Shown here one piece after another: positions 22,055 through 31,082 of a stretch of 64,000 nt of DNA. Every line of letters starts with the position of its first letter. Position 1 is the stretch's first letter. A model generated the notes under the pieces. That model searched no databases and was not told the origin of the DNA. It saw nothing but the letters and a program-made list of their open reading frames with translations. This DNA is from JAOTVV01 sp041602035 (GTDB lineage: Bacteria > Gemmatimonadota > Gemmatimonadetes > Gemmatimonadales > GWC2-71-9), in NCBI GenBank assembly GCA_041602035.1, contig JBFIHA010000015.1, forward strand, positions 5,338-69,337. The letters run 5' to 3'. Position numbers and translations under genes: made by a program.

Positions 22055-24712
22055 TCAGTCGTCTTTGACCGCGCCAGCCGACTCCAGGGATCGCGCCACT
22101 TCTTCGATCGAGTAGGCCTCGAGCACGTCACCGACCTTGACGTCATTGAAGTTCGCGACGCCGATCCCGCACTCCAGCCCTTCCTTGACCTCGCGCACAT
22201 CGTCCTTGAAGCGCTTCAGGCTGCCGATCGCCCCGTCGTAGACCTCGACCGCGTCGCGAATCACGCGAATGCGCAGGTTGCGCTTGATCACCCCATGCCG
22301 CACGTAGCATCCGGCAATCGAGCCGACCCCGGAAATCTTGAAGACCTGGCGCACTTCCGCCTCGCCGAACACGGTCTCCTTCTCCTCGGGCGCCAGCATG
22401 CCCTCGAGCGCCGCGCGCACGTCTTCGACGGCCTCGTAGATGACCCGGTACGTCCGGATGTCCACCTTCTCCCGGTCTGCCACGCTGCGCGCGTTGGCGT
22501 CGGGCCGAACGTGGAAGCCGACCACGATGGCATCCGACGCCTTCGCCAGCAGTACGTCGCTCTCCGTAATAGCGCCGACGCCGCGGTGAATCACCTCAAC
22601 GCGCACCTCGTCGGTCGACTGGTCGGCGAAGGCATCGGCCAACGCCTCGGCCGGTCCACCCTGATCGGCCTTGATGATGATCCGCAGCGATTGGACGTCG
22701 CCTTCTTCGATACGCTTCGCGAGATCCTCGAGCGACATGCCGCGCTGGCTGCGCCGGTGGGACGCCTCGCGCTCCAGGCGCTGGCGTTTCTGTGCGATGT
22801 CCCTCGCGTCGGCCGAGTCTGGAACCGCCGAGAAACTGTCACCGGCTTGCGGGACACCATCGAACCCCAATACCTGGACCGGGATCGATGGGCCGGCCGA
22901 TTCGACCCGCTGGCCGCGTTCATCGAGCAGGGCGCGCACTCGACCGGCGAGCGCACCGCAGATGAAGTCGCTGCCGATCGAGAGGGTGCCGGTTTGCACG
23001 AGTACCGTCGCGAGCGGTCCCTTGCCCGGGTCGAGGGAGCTCTCCACCACCGTCCCGCGGGCGAGCCGATCGGGATTGGCCTTTTTATCGAGCAGTTCGG
23101 CCTGGAGCAGGATCTTCTCTAGGAGCTCGTCGATCCCCTGCCCGGTCTTGGCGGATATCGGCTGGGCCATGACGTCGCCGCCATACTCGTCGAGAACCAC
23201 CTCGTGCTTGAGCAGCGACTGTTTGACCTTTTCCACGTCGGCCGAGGGGAGGTCGATCTTGTTGATCGCGACCAACAACGGCACCCCGGCGTTCTTCGCG
23301 TGGCTGATGGCCTCGACCGTCTGAGGCATGACCTGGTCGTCGGCCGCCACCACCAGCACCACCAGGTCAGTGACCTGAGCGCCGCGGGCGCGCATGGCCG
23401 TGAACGCCTCGTGACCGGGCGTGTCGAGGAACGTGATGCCCTGCCCACCCGGAAGCTCCACGTGGTACGCCCCGATGTGCTGCGTGATACCGCCCGACTC
23501 ACCAGCGATGACGTTCGTCTTGCGGAGGTGGTCGAGCAGCGACGTCTTCCCGTGGTCGACGTGGCCCATGACGGTCACGACCGGGGGCCGCGTCTGGAGA
23601 TCTTCTGGCCGGTCGACTTCCTCCTCCACGGCGCTCTCGGCCGGAATGTACTCCTCTTCGCGCTCCGCCTTGAACCCGAATGCGCCGGCAATGAGATCGA
23701 TCTGGTCGAAGTCCAGCCGCTGATTCACCGTGACCATCATGCCGAGCTCTTTGAAGCAGAACGTGACGACATCGGTCGGTGAGACGCTGAGCACCGACGC
23801 CAGCTCCGACACGGTGATGAACTCGTTCACGCGTACCAGTGTCTTCTCCCGCTCCCGCTCCTCGGTGCGTCGAATCTCGGCCAGCTCGCGTGCGCTGGGC
23901 TCCTCGTCGCGACGGCGAGACTTGCGCGGAGCAGAGCCCTTCAGGCTCGCAAGCGTGCGGCTGATGTTCGCCTGCACGGCTTCCTTGTCGACGGATGAGC
24001 GGCGGCCGCCTTTCCGTCGGCGTTTCTTGTCCCGCCGCCGCTCTTCGGCAATTTCCCCCGGCGCGGCCGACGCCACGGGGCGCGGTCCAGCACTGGCGGG
24101 TCGGCTCCTGGGGGGCCGTGGTGGGCGCTCGACTCGGAGTGGGCGCTGCACTTTGCGCGGCGGGGATGGGGCCTTGGCCACGGGGGGTTCCGGGGCAGTG
24201 ACCTCGGGCGCCGTGGTCTCGACGGACGGAGCCGCGACCGGAGGCTCGGTTGCCACTTCCACCGGCGCCTCGGCGTCGGGCACCGTGTCTTTGAACAGCG
24301 CCGCCGCCCGTTCCTCGATCGACGGCTTCTCTCCCGCCGCCGCCTCGTCGGCTGCCGCCGCGGCTTCGGCCTCGCGTTCGGCTTCGGCCACGACTCGGGC
24401 AGCCTCCTCTTCGGCCTCTTTCGCGGCCACCTCTGCAGCCGTTCGCCTCCGCCGCACCGGCCGTTTGGGCTGTTCTGCCTTTGCCCCCGGCTCCACCGCC
24501 GCCTTGCGCCGCCGTGTTCGCGTCTTGGTAGGCACCGCGGTCTTCTTGCGCTTCTCCCGCTCCCACCGCGTGCGCGCGCGCGCCACCTGGGCCTCCTCCA
24601 GCCCGGAGAGGTGGCTCCGCACATGGATGTCGATGTCGGCCAGCAGCTTGATCAGCTGCCCGCTTTCGATGCCGAATTCCGCCGCGAGATCGTGGATCCG
24701 CGTTTTGCCCAC
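22055..24712 (-). CDS. infB: Translation initiation factor IF-2
   Basis: 885 aa from a GTG that shares a base with the ylxQ stop (TAGTG). The first ~250 residues hold an IF2_N domain (KTRIHDLAAEFGIESGQLIKLL) and a long Ala/Glu/Pro/Arg-rich low-complexity linker. The GTPase domain has VTVMGHVDHGKTSLLDHL (G1), DTPGHEAF (G3) and NKIDLPSAD (G4), followed by domains II, III and IV. It delivers initiator fMet-tRNA to the 30S subunit. Confidence 0.98.
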   Translation of the reverse strand: MGKTRIHDLAAEFGIESGQLIKLLADIDIHVRSHLSGLEEAQVARARTRWEREKRKKTAVPTKTRTRRRKAAVEPGAKAEQPKRPVRRRRTAAEVAAKEAEEEAARVVAEAEREAEAAAAADEAAAGEKPSIEERAAALFKDTVPDAEAPVEVATEPPVAAPSVETTAPEVTAPEPPVAKAPSPPRKVQRPLRVERPPRPPRSRPASAGPRPVASAAPGEIAEERRRDKKRRRKGGRRSSVDKEAVQANISRTLASLKGSAPRKSRRRDEEPSARELAEIRRTEEREREKTLVRVNEFITVSELASVLSVSPTDVVTFCFKELGMMVTVNQRLDFDQIDLIAGAFGFKAEREEEYIPAESAVEEEVDRPEDLQTRPPVVTVMGHVDHGKTSLLDHLRKTNVIAGESGGITQHIGAYHVELPGGQGITFLDTPGHEAFTAMRARGAQVTDLVVLVVAADDQVMPQTVEAISHAKNAGVPLLVAINKIDLPSADVEKVKQSLLKHEVVLDEYGGDVMAQPISAKTGQGIDELLEKILLQAELLDKKANPDRLARGTVVESSLDPGKGPLATVLVQTGTLSIGSDFICGALAGRVRALLDERGQRVESAGPSIPVQVLGFDGVPQAGDSFSAVPDSADARDIAQKRQRLEREASHRRSQRGMSLEDLAKRIEEGDVQSLRIIIKADQGGPAEALADAFADQSTDEVRVEVIHRGVGAITESDVLLAKASDAIVVGFHVRPDANARSVADREKVDIRTYRVIYEAVEDVRAALEGMLAPEEKETVFGEAEVRQVFKISGVGSIAGCYVRHGVIKRNLRIRVIRDAVEVYDGAIGSLKRFKDDVREVKEGLECGIGVANFNDVKVGDVLEAYSIEEVARSLESAGAVKDD

Positions 24713-25035
24713 TACGTCCTCCTCGCTTCCGCCGACGACGCTGCGCCGACGATACCAGCCGCCAACTGCGCGTCACGCACACCCACAGCCTGGACCGCGT
24801 CTCGCCCAAGCCGGCGCCCCAACTCCTGCGCTTCGGGTCCCGAGAGCGTCGGGACGCCCGTGGACTCGGCCAGCTGCACCACCTTCTGCACCGTTCGCGG
24901 ACTCACGTCCGCCGCCACAATCACGAGCCTGACCTCTCCCCGCTGCAGCGCGGCCCTCACCCCACTCGTCCCGACGATCACACTGCCCGCGCGGAGCCCC
25001 AGCCCGAGCATCCCCAACTGACTGGCGGACATCAC
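24712..25035 (-). CDS. L7Ae/L30e-family RNA-binding protein (YlxQ-like)
   Basis: 107 aa. The motifs LGLGLRAGSVIVGTSGVRAALQ and LVIVAADVSPRTVQKV follow the ribosomal L7Ae/L30e/Gadd45 fold of YlxQ, which binds kink-turn-like RNA. Its place between nusA and infB is the classic ylxQ position. The start is GTG (25035) or the next-codon ATG (25032), overlapping the nusA stop. Confidence 0.9.
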   Translation of the reverse strand: MMSASQLGMLGLGLRAGSVIVGTSGVRAALQRGEVRLVIVAADVSPRTVQKVVQLAESTGVPTLSGPEAQELGRRLGRDAVQAVGVRDAQLAAGIVGAASSAEARRT

Positions 25036-26384
25036 GCCGATGGGGTTGCCTCCCCCGTGCTCTCCATCTCGGGAGTGGCCTCCGCGTCGGTGTTCTCCTC
25101 CGTCAACTCGCTCAGAAATGCCATGAGGGCATCGGCCTGCTCCGACGTGATGCCCTGGATCTTCAAGACGTCGTCCCGCTCGAGATCGAGGATGTCCCGC
25201 AGCGTTTGCATGCCCGTTGCCTCGAGCGCCTGCACGAGATCCTGTGGCAGACCCTTGAGCTCGTTCAAATAGACATCGGCCACCAGCTCATCTTCGGGGG
25301 GAAGCGGGGCAAACAGCGGCCCCTCGCCCCCGCGCTCCAGCCATTCACGGCTCGAGTAGAGATCGATCTTCCAACCCGTCAGCTCCGAAGCGAGGCGCAC
25401 GTTCTGCCCGTTGCGCCCGATCGCCAGCGAGAGTTGGTCCTCGTCGACGATCGCCTGCACCGTCTTGCTGTCCGCGTCGGAGAACACCCTCGACACCCTG
25501 GCCGGCGCCAGCGCGAGCTTGGCGAACCGCTCGGGATCCGGCGACCATGGTACGATATCGATCCGCTCGCCACCCAACTCGTTCACCACCGCCTGGACAC
25601 GGCTTCCCTTCATGCCGACGCAGGCCCCGACCGGGTCGACCGCGTCGTCGCGACTGGACACCGCGATCTTGGTCCGACTGCCCACCTCCCGGGCCGCCGC
25701 CCGGACTTCAATGATGCCCTGCTGGATCTCTGGTACCTCGAGCTTGAACAGCGCCTGCACGAACAAGGGGTCTGCACGGGACAAGATCAGTCGCGGTCCC
25801 TTGGGCGTTTCCTCGAGGCGCTTGAGCACCGCCCGGATCGCATCACCCTGATGAAAGTGCTCCCGCGGGTTCTGCTCCCGATAGGGGATCAAGGCCTCGG
25901 CCTCGCGGAACCGATTGAGCATGATGACGAGGCGCCCGCGCTCGATCTGCTGCACCTCTCCGGAGATCAGGTCGCCCACCCGATGCCCGAACTCATCCCG
26001 GATGCGAGTGCGCTCGCCCTCTCGAACCCGCTGTATGATCCGCTGCTTAGCTGCCTGGACCGCGAGACGCCCAAACGCCTCGAACGGCACCTCTTCTTCG
26101 AGCACGTCGCCGACCCGGAACGCCGCATCCTCCCACTGCGCCTCCTCCAGCGCGATTTGCGTCGACGGGTCTTCGACCTCTTCCACGACGGTTCGCAGGA
26201 CGACCGTGCGAATGGTGCCCTTGAGGTCGTCGATCTCGATCTCCGAGCGTACCTCGGGACCGTAGCGCTTCACGAGCGCCGCGTGAATGCCGTCGCGCAG
26301 CAGGTCGGTCATCTCAACGCGATCCAGCTGCTTCAGTTCGGCCAGCTCCCGCAGCGCCTTCAGCACCTCGGCGGGACTCGTCAT
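25032..26384 (-). CDS. nusA: Transcription termination/antitermination factor NusA
   Basis: 450 aa: N-terminal RNA polymerase-binding domain (MTDLLRDGIHAALVKRYG), S1 domain (GDLISGEVQQIERGRLVIML), two KH domains (DPVGACVGMKGSRVQAVVNELGGE; SLAIGRNGQNVRLASELTGW) and a helix-hairpin-helix tail ending in an acidic stretch. NusA modulates pausing, termination and antitermination. It overlaps rimP by 4 bp. Confidence 0.97.
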   Translation of the reverse strand: MTSPAEVLKALRELAELKQLDRVEMTDLLRDGIHAALVKRYGPEVRSEIEIDDLKGTIRTVVLRTVVEEVEDPSTQIALEEAQWEDAAFRVGDVLEEEVPFEAFGRLAVQAAKQRIIQRVREGERTRIRDEFGHRVGDLISGEVQQIERGRLVIMLNRFREAEALIPYREQNPREHFHQGDAIRAVLKRLEETPKGPRLILSRADPLFVQALFKLEVPEIQQGIIEVRAAAREVGSRTKIAVSSRDDAVDPVGACVGMKGSRVQAVVNELGGERIDIVPWSPDPERFAKLALAPARVSRVFSDADSKTVQAIVDEDQLSLAIGRNGQNVRLASELTGWKIDLYSSREWLERGGEGPLFAPLPPEDELVADVYLNELKGLPQDLVQALEATGMQTLRDILDLERDDVLKIQGITSEQADALMAFLSELTEENTDAEATPEMESTGEATPSA

Positions 26385-26911
26385 CCGGACTCCTTGGTCG
26401 ACTTTGTGCTCGTTCGTTTTGCTGCTGACCGCTCGACGGCCTTCCAGTCGACGACGAGGGTCGCGTCTCGCACCTGATCGAGCGGCACGTCCTCGACATC
26501 CCCACCTGCGGTCGGTTGTAGCACGACCACGTCCGCGTCGGCGTGCACGCCGTGGATCACGGCCCGGAACCGGCCTCGGCCCTCGATCCGCACGTTCACC
26601 TCCCGCCCGCGAAACCGTTCCCAGTGTTCTCGCCAGCGCACGGGCCGCTCGATGCCGGGCGACGACACCTCCAACACGTACCGCGCGCCCAAGATCTGGG
26701 CCTCATCGAGCCACGATTCGAGCGCGCGACTGACGGCGGCACACTCGTCGATCGTGATACCGTGCCCCGGCTCCGCATCGGGCCGATCCACCCGAACTTG
26801 GAGCCGCACACGGCTCCCGGCCCCCTGCCGGCGCAGGTCCACCACCTCAAACCCGAGGTCAGCCACCCGCCGGCGGATCTCCGCCGTGAGCTGAGTCAGT
26901 TCCCGATCCAT
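26381..26911 (-). CDS. rimP: Ribosome maturation factor RimP
   Basis: 176 aa from the ATG at 26911. Motifs are GFEVVDLRRQGAGSRVRLQV, ITIDECAAVSRALESWLDE, RYVLEVSSPGIERPVRWREHWERFRGR in shortened form, and the C-terminal SH3-like part. It acts in 30S assembly. A T-run ends only 7 nt upstream of the ATG and no Shine-Dalgarno is visible, so initiation may be leaderless or depend on read-through. An in-frame earlier start would lie inside the terminator hairpin. The C-terminus is Ser/Thr/Lys-rich. Confidence 0.93.
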   Translation of the reverse strand: MDRELTQLTAEIRRRVADLGFEVVDLRRQGAGSRVRLQVRVDRPDAEPGHGITIDECAAVSRALESWLDEAQILGARYVLEVSSPGIERPVRWREHWERFRGREVNVRIEGRGRFRAVIHGVHADADVVVLQPTAGGDVEDVPLDQVRDATLVVDWKAVERSAAKRTSTKSTKESG

Positions 26912-26918
26912 GTCTGAC

Positions 26919-26948
26919 AAAAAAAAGCGCGGGCCCACCGCGCCCGCT
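26919..26948 (-). terminator. Rho-independent terminator after pgeF, abutting rimP
   Basis: On the minus strand the hairpin GCGGGC-loop-GCCCGC is followed directly by eight T residues (26926-26919), a textbook intrinsic terminator. It sits between pgeF and rimP, and the T-run ends 7 nt before the rimP start codon. It may isolate the murA-pgeF unit, or act as a leader attenuator for the rimP-nusA operon. Confidence 0.8.
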
Positions 26949-26983
26949 CCGAGAATACAATCTAGCCGGTCACCCCGGCGGGT

Positions 26984-27745
26984 TCAAGATGGAAGCCGCC
27001 CCGCGAACGCGACCATTCGGCCCGCCTGGCCGCCGGACCCCCGATGCGACTCGAAGCGGTCGGCATCGTGCGCCGTGCACCAGGGGCTCACCGTGATCTC
27101 GCGCGCGCCCGCCTCCCACGCCCGATCGACGATCGCCGACCGAAGATCCAGGTTCCCCTTCGCTGTGCCGCGGCGCCCCAGCACGGCCTGCAAGACCTCA
27201 GGTCCCACTTCATAACAGCTGCCGCAAATGCTTGTCCCACAATGGATAACGAGATCTTCGCTCGAGCACTGCCCGATCCCGCATACGGCCTCGATCCCCC
27301 GCTCCACGATTCCGGCCGCCACCCCTCGCCACCCGGCGTGGAGCAGACCGACGGTCCTCGATACGCGATCGAGAACGTAGACTGGCGCGCAGTCGGCCAC
27401 CGTCACGGCGAGCAGCAAGCCGGCCGCCGAGGTCACGTGGCCATCCCACCCGTCGCCCACCATGATTCCCGGCGGCAGCGTGGTATACTGCGCGACGCGG
27501 GCTCCGTGAACCTGCCGGCTGACGGCCACGGATGGAAACTGTGGGAACGTGTCGGCCTGGAGCCGCCTCCATCGCTCCAAGACGGCAGCAATGGGGTGCG
27601 GGGAGGCGAGGCCGAGGTCGAAGTCTCGTCCGGTGAGGCCGGCGACCACGCCAAACCGGCCCCGCCAGGCTTGGAGCTCGTAGCGGTCGATACCGCTAAC
27701 GGTCAGGCGCTGCTCGGCGAGGCGCGTGCCGCGCTCACCACTCAC
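26984..27745 (-). CDS. pgeF: Multicopper-type purine nucleosidase/laccase-domain protein (PgeF/YfiH family)
   Basis: 253 aa. It shows SVAVSRQVHGARV, LLLAVTVADCAPVYVLD, VGLLHAGWRG and GTSICGSCYEVGPEVLQAV, the metal-binding and active-site signatures of the DUF152/YfiH family. Members act on purine nucleosides (phosphorylase/deaminase) and edit peptidoglycan precursors; the location next to murA fits the latter. The GTG start overlaps the murA stop (GTGA). Confidence 0.9.
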   Translation of the reverse strand: MSGERGTRLAEQRLTVSGIDRYELQAWRGRFGVVAGLTGRDFDLGLASPHPIAAVLERWRRLQADTFPQFPSVAVSRQVHGARVAQYTTLPPGIMVGDGWDGHVTSAAGLLLAVTVADCAPVYVLDRVSRTVGLLHAGWRGVAAGIVERGIEAVCGIGQCSSEDLVIHCGTSICGSCYEVGPEVLQAVLGRRGTAKGNLDLRSAIVDRAWEAGAREITVSPWCTAHDADRFESHRGSGGQAGRMVAFAGRLPS

Positions 27746-29037
27746 GCGCTGGTCCGGTTCGACACCCGCTCGATCTTGGCACCGAGGGCGCGCAGGCGCT
27801 CGTCGATGCGCTCGTACCCGCGGTCGATCTGTCCGATGTTGTGAATGATGCTTTCGCCCTCGGCCGCGAGCGCGGCGAGCAGAATCGCCATCCCGGCCCG
27901 AATATCGGGGCTCTCGACCGTGCCGCCGCGGAGCTGACTCGGGCCCGCAACCACCACCCGGTGGGGATCACACAACAGCAGGCGGGCACCGAGCGAGACC
28001 AGCTTGTCCACGAAGAACAGGCGGGACTCGAACATCTTCTCGAACACGAGGACCATGCCCTCGCACTGGGTCGCGACCACCACCGCGATGGATGTCAGAT
28101 CGGCGGGGAACGCGGGCCAGGGGCCGTCTTCGATCTTTGGGATGTGACCACCCAGATCGGGCCGGACGCGTCGTTCCTGACTGGACTCGACGAGCAGCGT
28201 CGCGCCGTCAAAGCTCGGGCGCACGCCGAGCCGGTCGAACGTGAGGAGAATGCTGCGGAGGTCATCGGGCCGCGTTCCGGTCACCGAGATCTCCCCATCG
28301 GTCACGGCTGCCAAGCCGATGAAGCTGCCGATCTCGATGTGATCAGGTCCGACGGTGAGCGTCCCGCCAGCCAGTGACGTGCCTCCGTCGACGGTGAGGA
28401 TATTGGTCCCGATGCCCTCGATATGTGCCCCCATCGTGGCAAGGGCACGCGCCAGATCCTGCACATGCGGTTCGGAGGCCGCGTTCCGAAGGACGGTGCG
28501 CCCGTCTGCCAGGACGGCGGCCATCAGCGCGTTCTCGGTGGCGGTCACGCTCGGCTCGTCCAGGAAGACGTCCGCACCGATCAACTGCTTCGCCTCCAGC
28601 TGGTATTGCGCGCCGATGTCGACGTCGGCGCCGAGCCGTTCCAGCGCGAGGAAATGCGTGTCCAGCCGCCGCCGACCGATCACGTCCCCACCCGGCGGCG
28701 GCAACGTCACGGACCCGTGTCTGGCCAGCAACGGCCCGGCAAGCAGCACCGAGGCCCGAATGCTGGCGCAAAGTTCGGGATTGAGCGGCTTGACTTTGAC
28801 CCCGGACGGATCGATCCGCACGTCGTGCTCGCCGGTCCACGTCACGTCGGCGCCGAGGTCCGCCACCAGGGACAACATGGTTTCGACGTCACGAATGCGC
28901 GGGAGGTTTTGGATCTTGCTGGGACCGTCACCGAGGAGCGTGGCGGCGATCATGGGGAGTGCGGCGTTCTTGTTTCCCGACGGCGTGACAGTGCCGCTGA
29001 GCGGCGCTCCTCCGATGACGCGAAAGGACTCTGTCAT
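27742..29037 (-). CDS. murA: UDP-N-acetylglucosamine 1-carboxyvinyltransferase with Asp in place of the fosfomycin-target Cys
   Basis: 431 aa from the ATG at 29037; an ATG at 29052 is also possible. MurA transfers enolpyruvyl to UDP-GlcNAc in the first committed peptidoglycan step. SGNKNAALPMIAATLL, RASVLLAGPLLAR and GTRPDDLRS(I/L) identify it. The loop that in E. coli reads PGGCAIG with Cys115 is PPPGGDVIGRR here, with Asp118. Asp at this place keeps activity but prevents fosfomycin alkylation in other bacteria, so intrinsic resistance is predicted. Confidence 0.96.
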   Translation of the reverse strand: MTESFRVIGGAPLSGTVTPSGNKNAALPMIAATLLGDGPSKIQNLPRIRDVETMLSLVADLGADVTWTGEHDVRIDPSGVKVKPLNPELCASIRASVLLAGPLLARHGSVTLPPPGGDVIGRRRLDTHFLALERLGADVDIGAQYQLEAKQLIGADVFLDEPSVTATENALMAAVLADGRTVLRNAASEPHVQDLARALATMGAHIEGIGTNILTVDGGTSLAGGTLTVGPDHIEIGSFIGLAAVTDGEISVTGTRPDDLRSILLTFDRLGVRPSFDGATLLVESSQERRVRPDLGGHIPKIEDGPWPAFPADLTSIAVVVATQCEGMVLVFEKMFESRLFFVDKLVSLGARLLLCDPHRVVVAGPSQLRGGTVESPDIRAGMAILLAALAAEGESIIHNIGQIDRGYERIDERLRALGAKIERVSNRTSA

Positions 29038-29085
29038 GGTGCGGCGAACCATAGGGGGCGCCGAACCCGCGCGCAAGCACCTCGC

Positions 29086-29114
29086 TTGACACCTCCGCGG
29101 GGGTCGAGGATTAT
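29086..29114 (+). promoter_or_regulatory. Sigma-70-type promoter of the P-II-like gene
   Basis: TTGACA (29086-29091), a 17-bp spacer and GATTAT (29109-29114) lie in the 133-bp divergent region between murA and the P-II-like gene. The expected transcript has a ~50-nt leader carrying GAGGAG, so unlike several neighbours this gene is leadered. Confidence 0.7.
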
Positions 29115-29170
29115 CCCCTCGACCTGTGCGTCCCAATGCGGCCGCCGGGACCCACGAGGAGCGTGACAGC

Positions 29171-29521
29171 ATGGAGCTACTCGTCTGTGTGGTCAACCGT
29201 GAGGAGCACCTCGACCGGGTGCTGTCAGGCATGGTGAGCCTCGGCATCACCGGGGCAACCGTACTCAACAGTCAGGGAATGGCGCAGCGGGTCGCGGCAC
29301 AGCTTCCCGTGTTGGCCGGCCTCCGGTCCGTGCTCGATGGCATCCGTCCACACAACGCCACGGTCTTCTCCGTGATTCGGGACCGCAGCACGGTGGAAGC
29401 GGCCGTGGCGATGATCTCGGAAGTGTGCGGCGATCTGGGCCGACCCGGGACCGGCGTCGTATTTACGGTTCCGGTCCGCGTCGCCGTCGGGCTAGCGGAA
29501 GAGACGACCGGCACCTCCTGA
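29171..29521 (+). CDS. P-II-like small signalling protein
   Basis: 116 aa from the ATG at 29171, with GAGGAG 9 nt upstream. It begins MELLVCVVNREEHLDRVLSGM and continues with GITGATVLNSQGM and GTGVVFTVPVRVAVGL, a ferredoxin-like alpha/beta pattern like GlnB/CutA. The T-loop region is short and no clear uridylylation Tyr is seen, so it is better called P-II-like than GlnB. Ligand and partner are unknown. Confidence 0.65.
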   Translation: MELLVCVVNREEHLDRVLSGMVSLGITGATVLNSQGMAQRVAAQLPVLAGLRSVLDGIRPHNATVFSVIRDRSTVEAAVAMISEVCGDLGRPGTGVVFTVPVRVAVGLAEETTGTS

Positions 29522-29540
29522 CCGGTTGGCCAGTTCCCGG

Positions 29541-29563
29541 CCAGCGCGTGTTCTCCGCGCTGG
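29541..29563 (+). terminator. Hairpin after the P-II-like gene
   Basis: CCAGCGCG (29541-29548) pairs with CGCGCTGG (29556-29563) around a 7-nt loop just downstream of the P-II-like stop. Only a short T-containing stretch follows, so termination would be weak. Confidence 0.4.
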
Positions 29564-29644
29564 TTCGGCGTTACCTTGGTTGGGGGCCGGGGCGCGCGAT
29601 ACCGCGGGAGCCCAGCCCGAGCTTCCCACATGAGGAGGATGCCG

Positions 29645-30091
29645 ATGGTGTGGGCGGAGGCCATAACCGCGATTTCGACGGCAATCATCGCGCTCGTCGT
29701 GTTGGGTGTCGGGGGCATGCTGCTGGCGCTCCAGCGCGACCTGCGGGTCTTGATGCGCACCCTCGATCGAACAGTGGATCATTTGGACCGCGATGCGCGG
29801 CCGGCGCTCGACAGTGCACGAAAGCTCGTGGATGATGCCTCGCACCTCGTGTCGGCCGTCCGATCCGAGACCGACGGGATTCTGCACTCGTCCAAAGATG
29901 TCCGCAAACGGATGGAGCGACTGGTCGACCGCACTGAAGAGCGGTTGCACGACTTGGACGCACTGATCGACGTGGTCCAGACAGAGGTGGAGGAGACGGC
30001 GCTCGACGTGGCAGCGGCCCTTCGAACCACGCGGCGCGGAGCTTCCGTCTTCCGGACGATGAAGCGCGCGTTTCTGAAGCGGGGCCGCTAG
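29645..30091 (+). CDS. Membrane-anchored coiled-coil protein (DUF948-like)
   Basis: 148 aa from the ATG at 29645, with AGGAGG 6 nt upstream. One transmembrane segment (about 8-28, ITAISTAIIALVVLGVGGML) is followed by a long charged helix with heptad character (residues ~30-120) and a basic tail. The size and layout resemble DUF948 proteins. Function unknown. It ends 3 nt before the next gene. Confidence 0.65.
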   Translation: MVWAEAITAISTAIIALVVLGVGGMLLALQRDLRVLMRTLDRTVDHLDRDARPALDSARKLVDDASHLVSAVRSETDGILHSSKDVRKRMERLVDRTEERLHDLDALIDVVQTEVEETALDVAAALRTTRRGASVFRTMKRAFLKRGR

Positions 30092-30094
30092 GGA

Positions 30095-31045
30095 GTGCAG
30101 CTCAGGCTCATCGCCATCTCCACCGCGCTGGCGCTCGCGGCCATCGTCCTCTGGCCGGCCGTCGCGCACGCCTGGACCCCCGGCAGCCACATCTTCCTCG
30201 GCGAGTCGGTGCTCGCCAATCTGTCCCAACTCCCGACGGCCGTCGCCGATCTCTTGAGGGCCTTTCCTTACGACTTCCTCTACGGGAACATCGCCGCCGA
30301 CACGTCGATCGCGAAGAAGTATGCCCCGGTTGGTCGACACTGCCATTCGTGGCACGTGGGGCACGAGATCTACCGCCGCGCCGAAACGGACGCGTTACGG
30401 GGATTCGCGCTCGGATACCTCGCGCATCTCGCTGCCGACACGGTGGCGCACAACTTCTTCGTACCTCGCCAGCTCGTGGTCACGTCCTCGACCATCGCCT
30501 TGGGCCACTCCTACTGGGAAAGCCGCTTCGAGACCCATCTGGGGGAGCACTACGCCCGCACAGCCATGGAGGTGATCCGGCTGGATCACACGAGCGCCGA
30601 TGCCCTCCTCGATCGGGTGCTGGCACCCACGATCTTCTCGGTGCGCACCAGCCGACGCCTCTTCCGCGGCATGGTGGGCCTCACCGAGACGCAGAGTTGG
30701 CAGCGCGTGTTCCAGATCATGGCCGACAAGAGCCGATGGGATCTCACCGGACACACGGTCGAGAGCCACATGGGAGTTGCCTTCGAGCTGGTCATGGAGG
30801 TCTTGTCGGAGCAGGACGGCCTGGCGCACCGCCTGGATCCGTCCGGCGATGCATCCCTCGGCCTGGCCAAGCGGATGCGTCTCGACGTGATGCGCAATCG
30901 GCTTCCGAAGGATTCCACGCGCCTCAGCGCCATCGCCAGCAAGCACTTCGGCCTCCCCAGCTACCCGCTGCAGTTCTGGGAGACGTCGGTCCACAGTCGG
31001 CCGTGGATCGCCGACGGGAACGGAAGCGCGCTGAGCAGCGCCTGA
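30095..31045 (+). CDS. Zinc-dependent phospholipase C-like secreted protein
   Basis: 316 aa from a GTG 3 nt after the upstream stop. A signal peptide ends VAHA, so the mature protein begins with Trp27 (WTPGSHIFLGE), matching the N-terminal Trp zinc ligand of bacterial phospholipase C. Further His/Asp ligands appear in SWHVGHEIY, GYLAHLAADTVAHNFFVP and HSYWESRFETH. It is assigned to the Zn-dependent PLC family; the true substrate is not known. It converges with gatB. Confidence 0.82.
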   Translation: MQLRLIAISTALALAAIVLWPAVAHAWTPGSHIFLGESVLANLSQLPTAVADLLRAFPYDFLYGNIAADTSIAKKYAPVGRHCHSWHVGHEIYRRAETDALRGFALGYLAHLAADTVAHNFFVPRQLVVTSSTIALGHSYWESRFETHLGEHYARTAMEVIRLDHTSADALLDRVLAPTIFSVRTSRRLFRGMVGLTETQSWQRVFQIMADKSRWDLTGHTVESHMGVAFELVMEVLSEQDGLAHRLDPSGDASLGLAKRMRLDVMRNRLPKDSTRLSAIASKHFGLPSYPLQFWETSVHSRPWIADGNGSALSSA

Positions 31046-31082
31046 ATCCACACGAGCGCCCGGATCCGGTGGCGCTCCCGCC

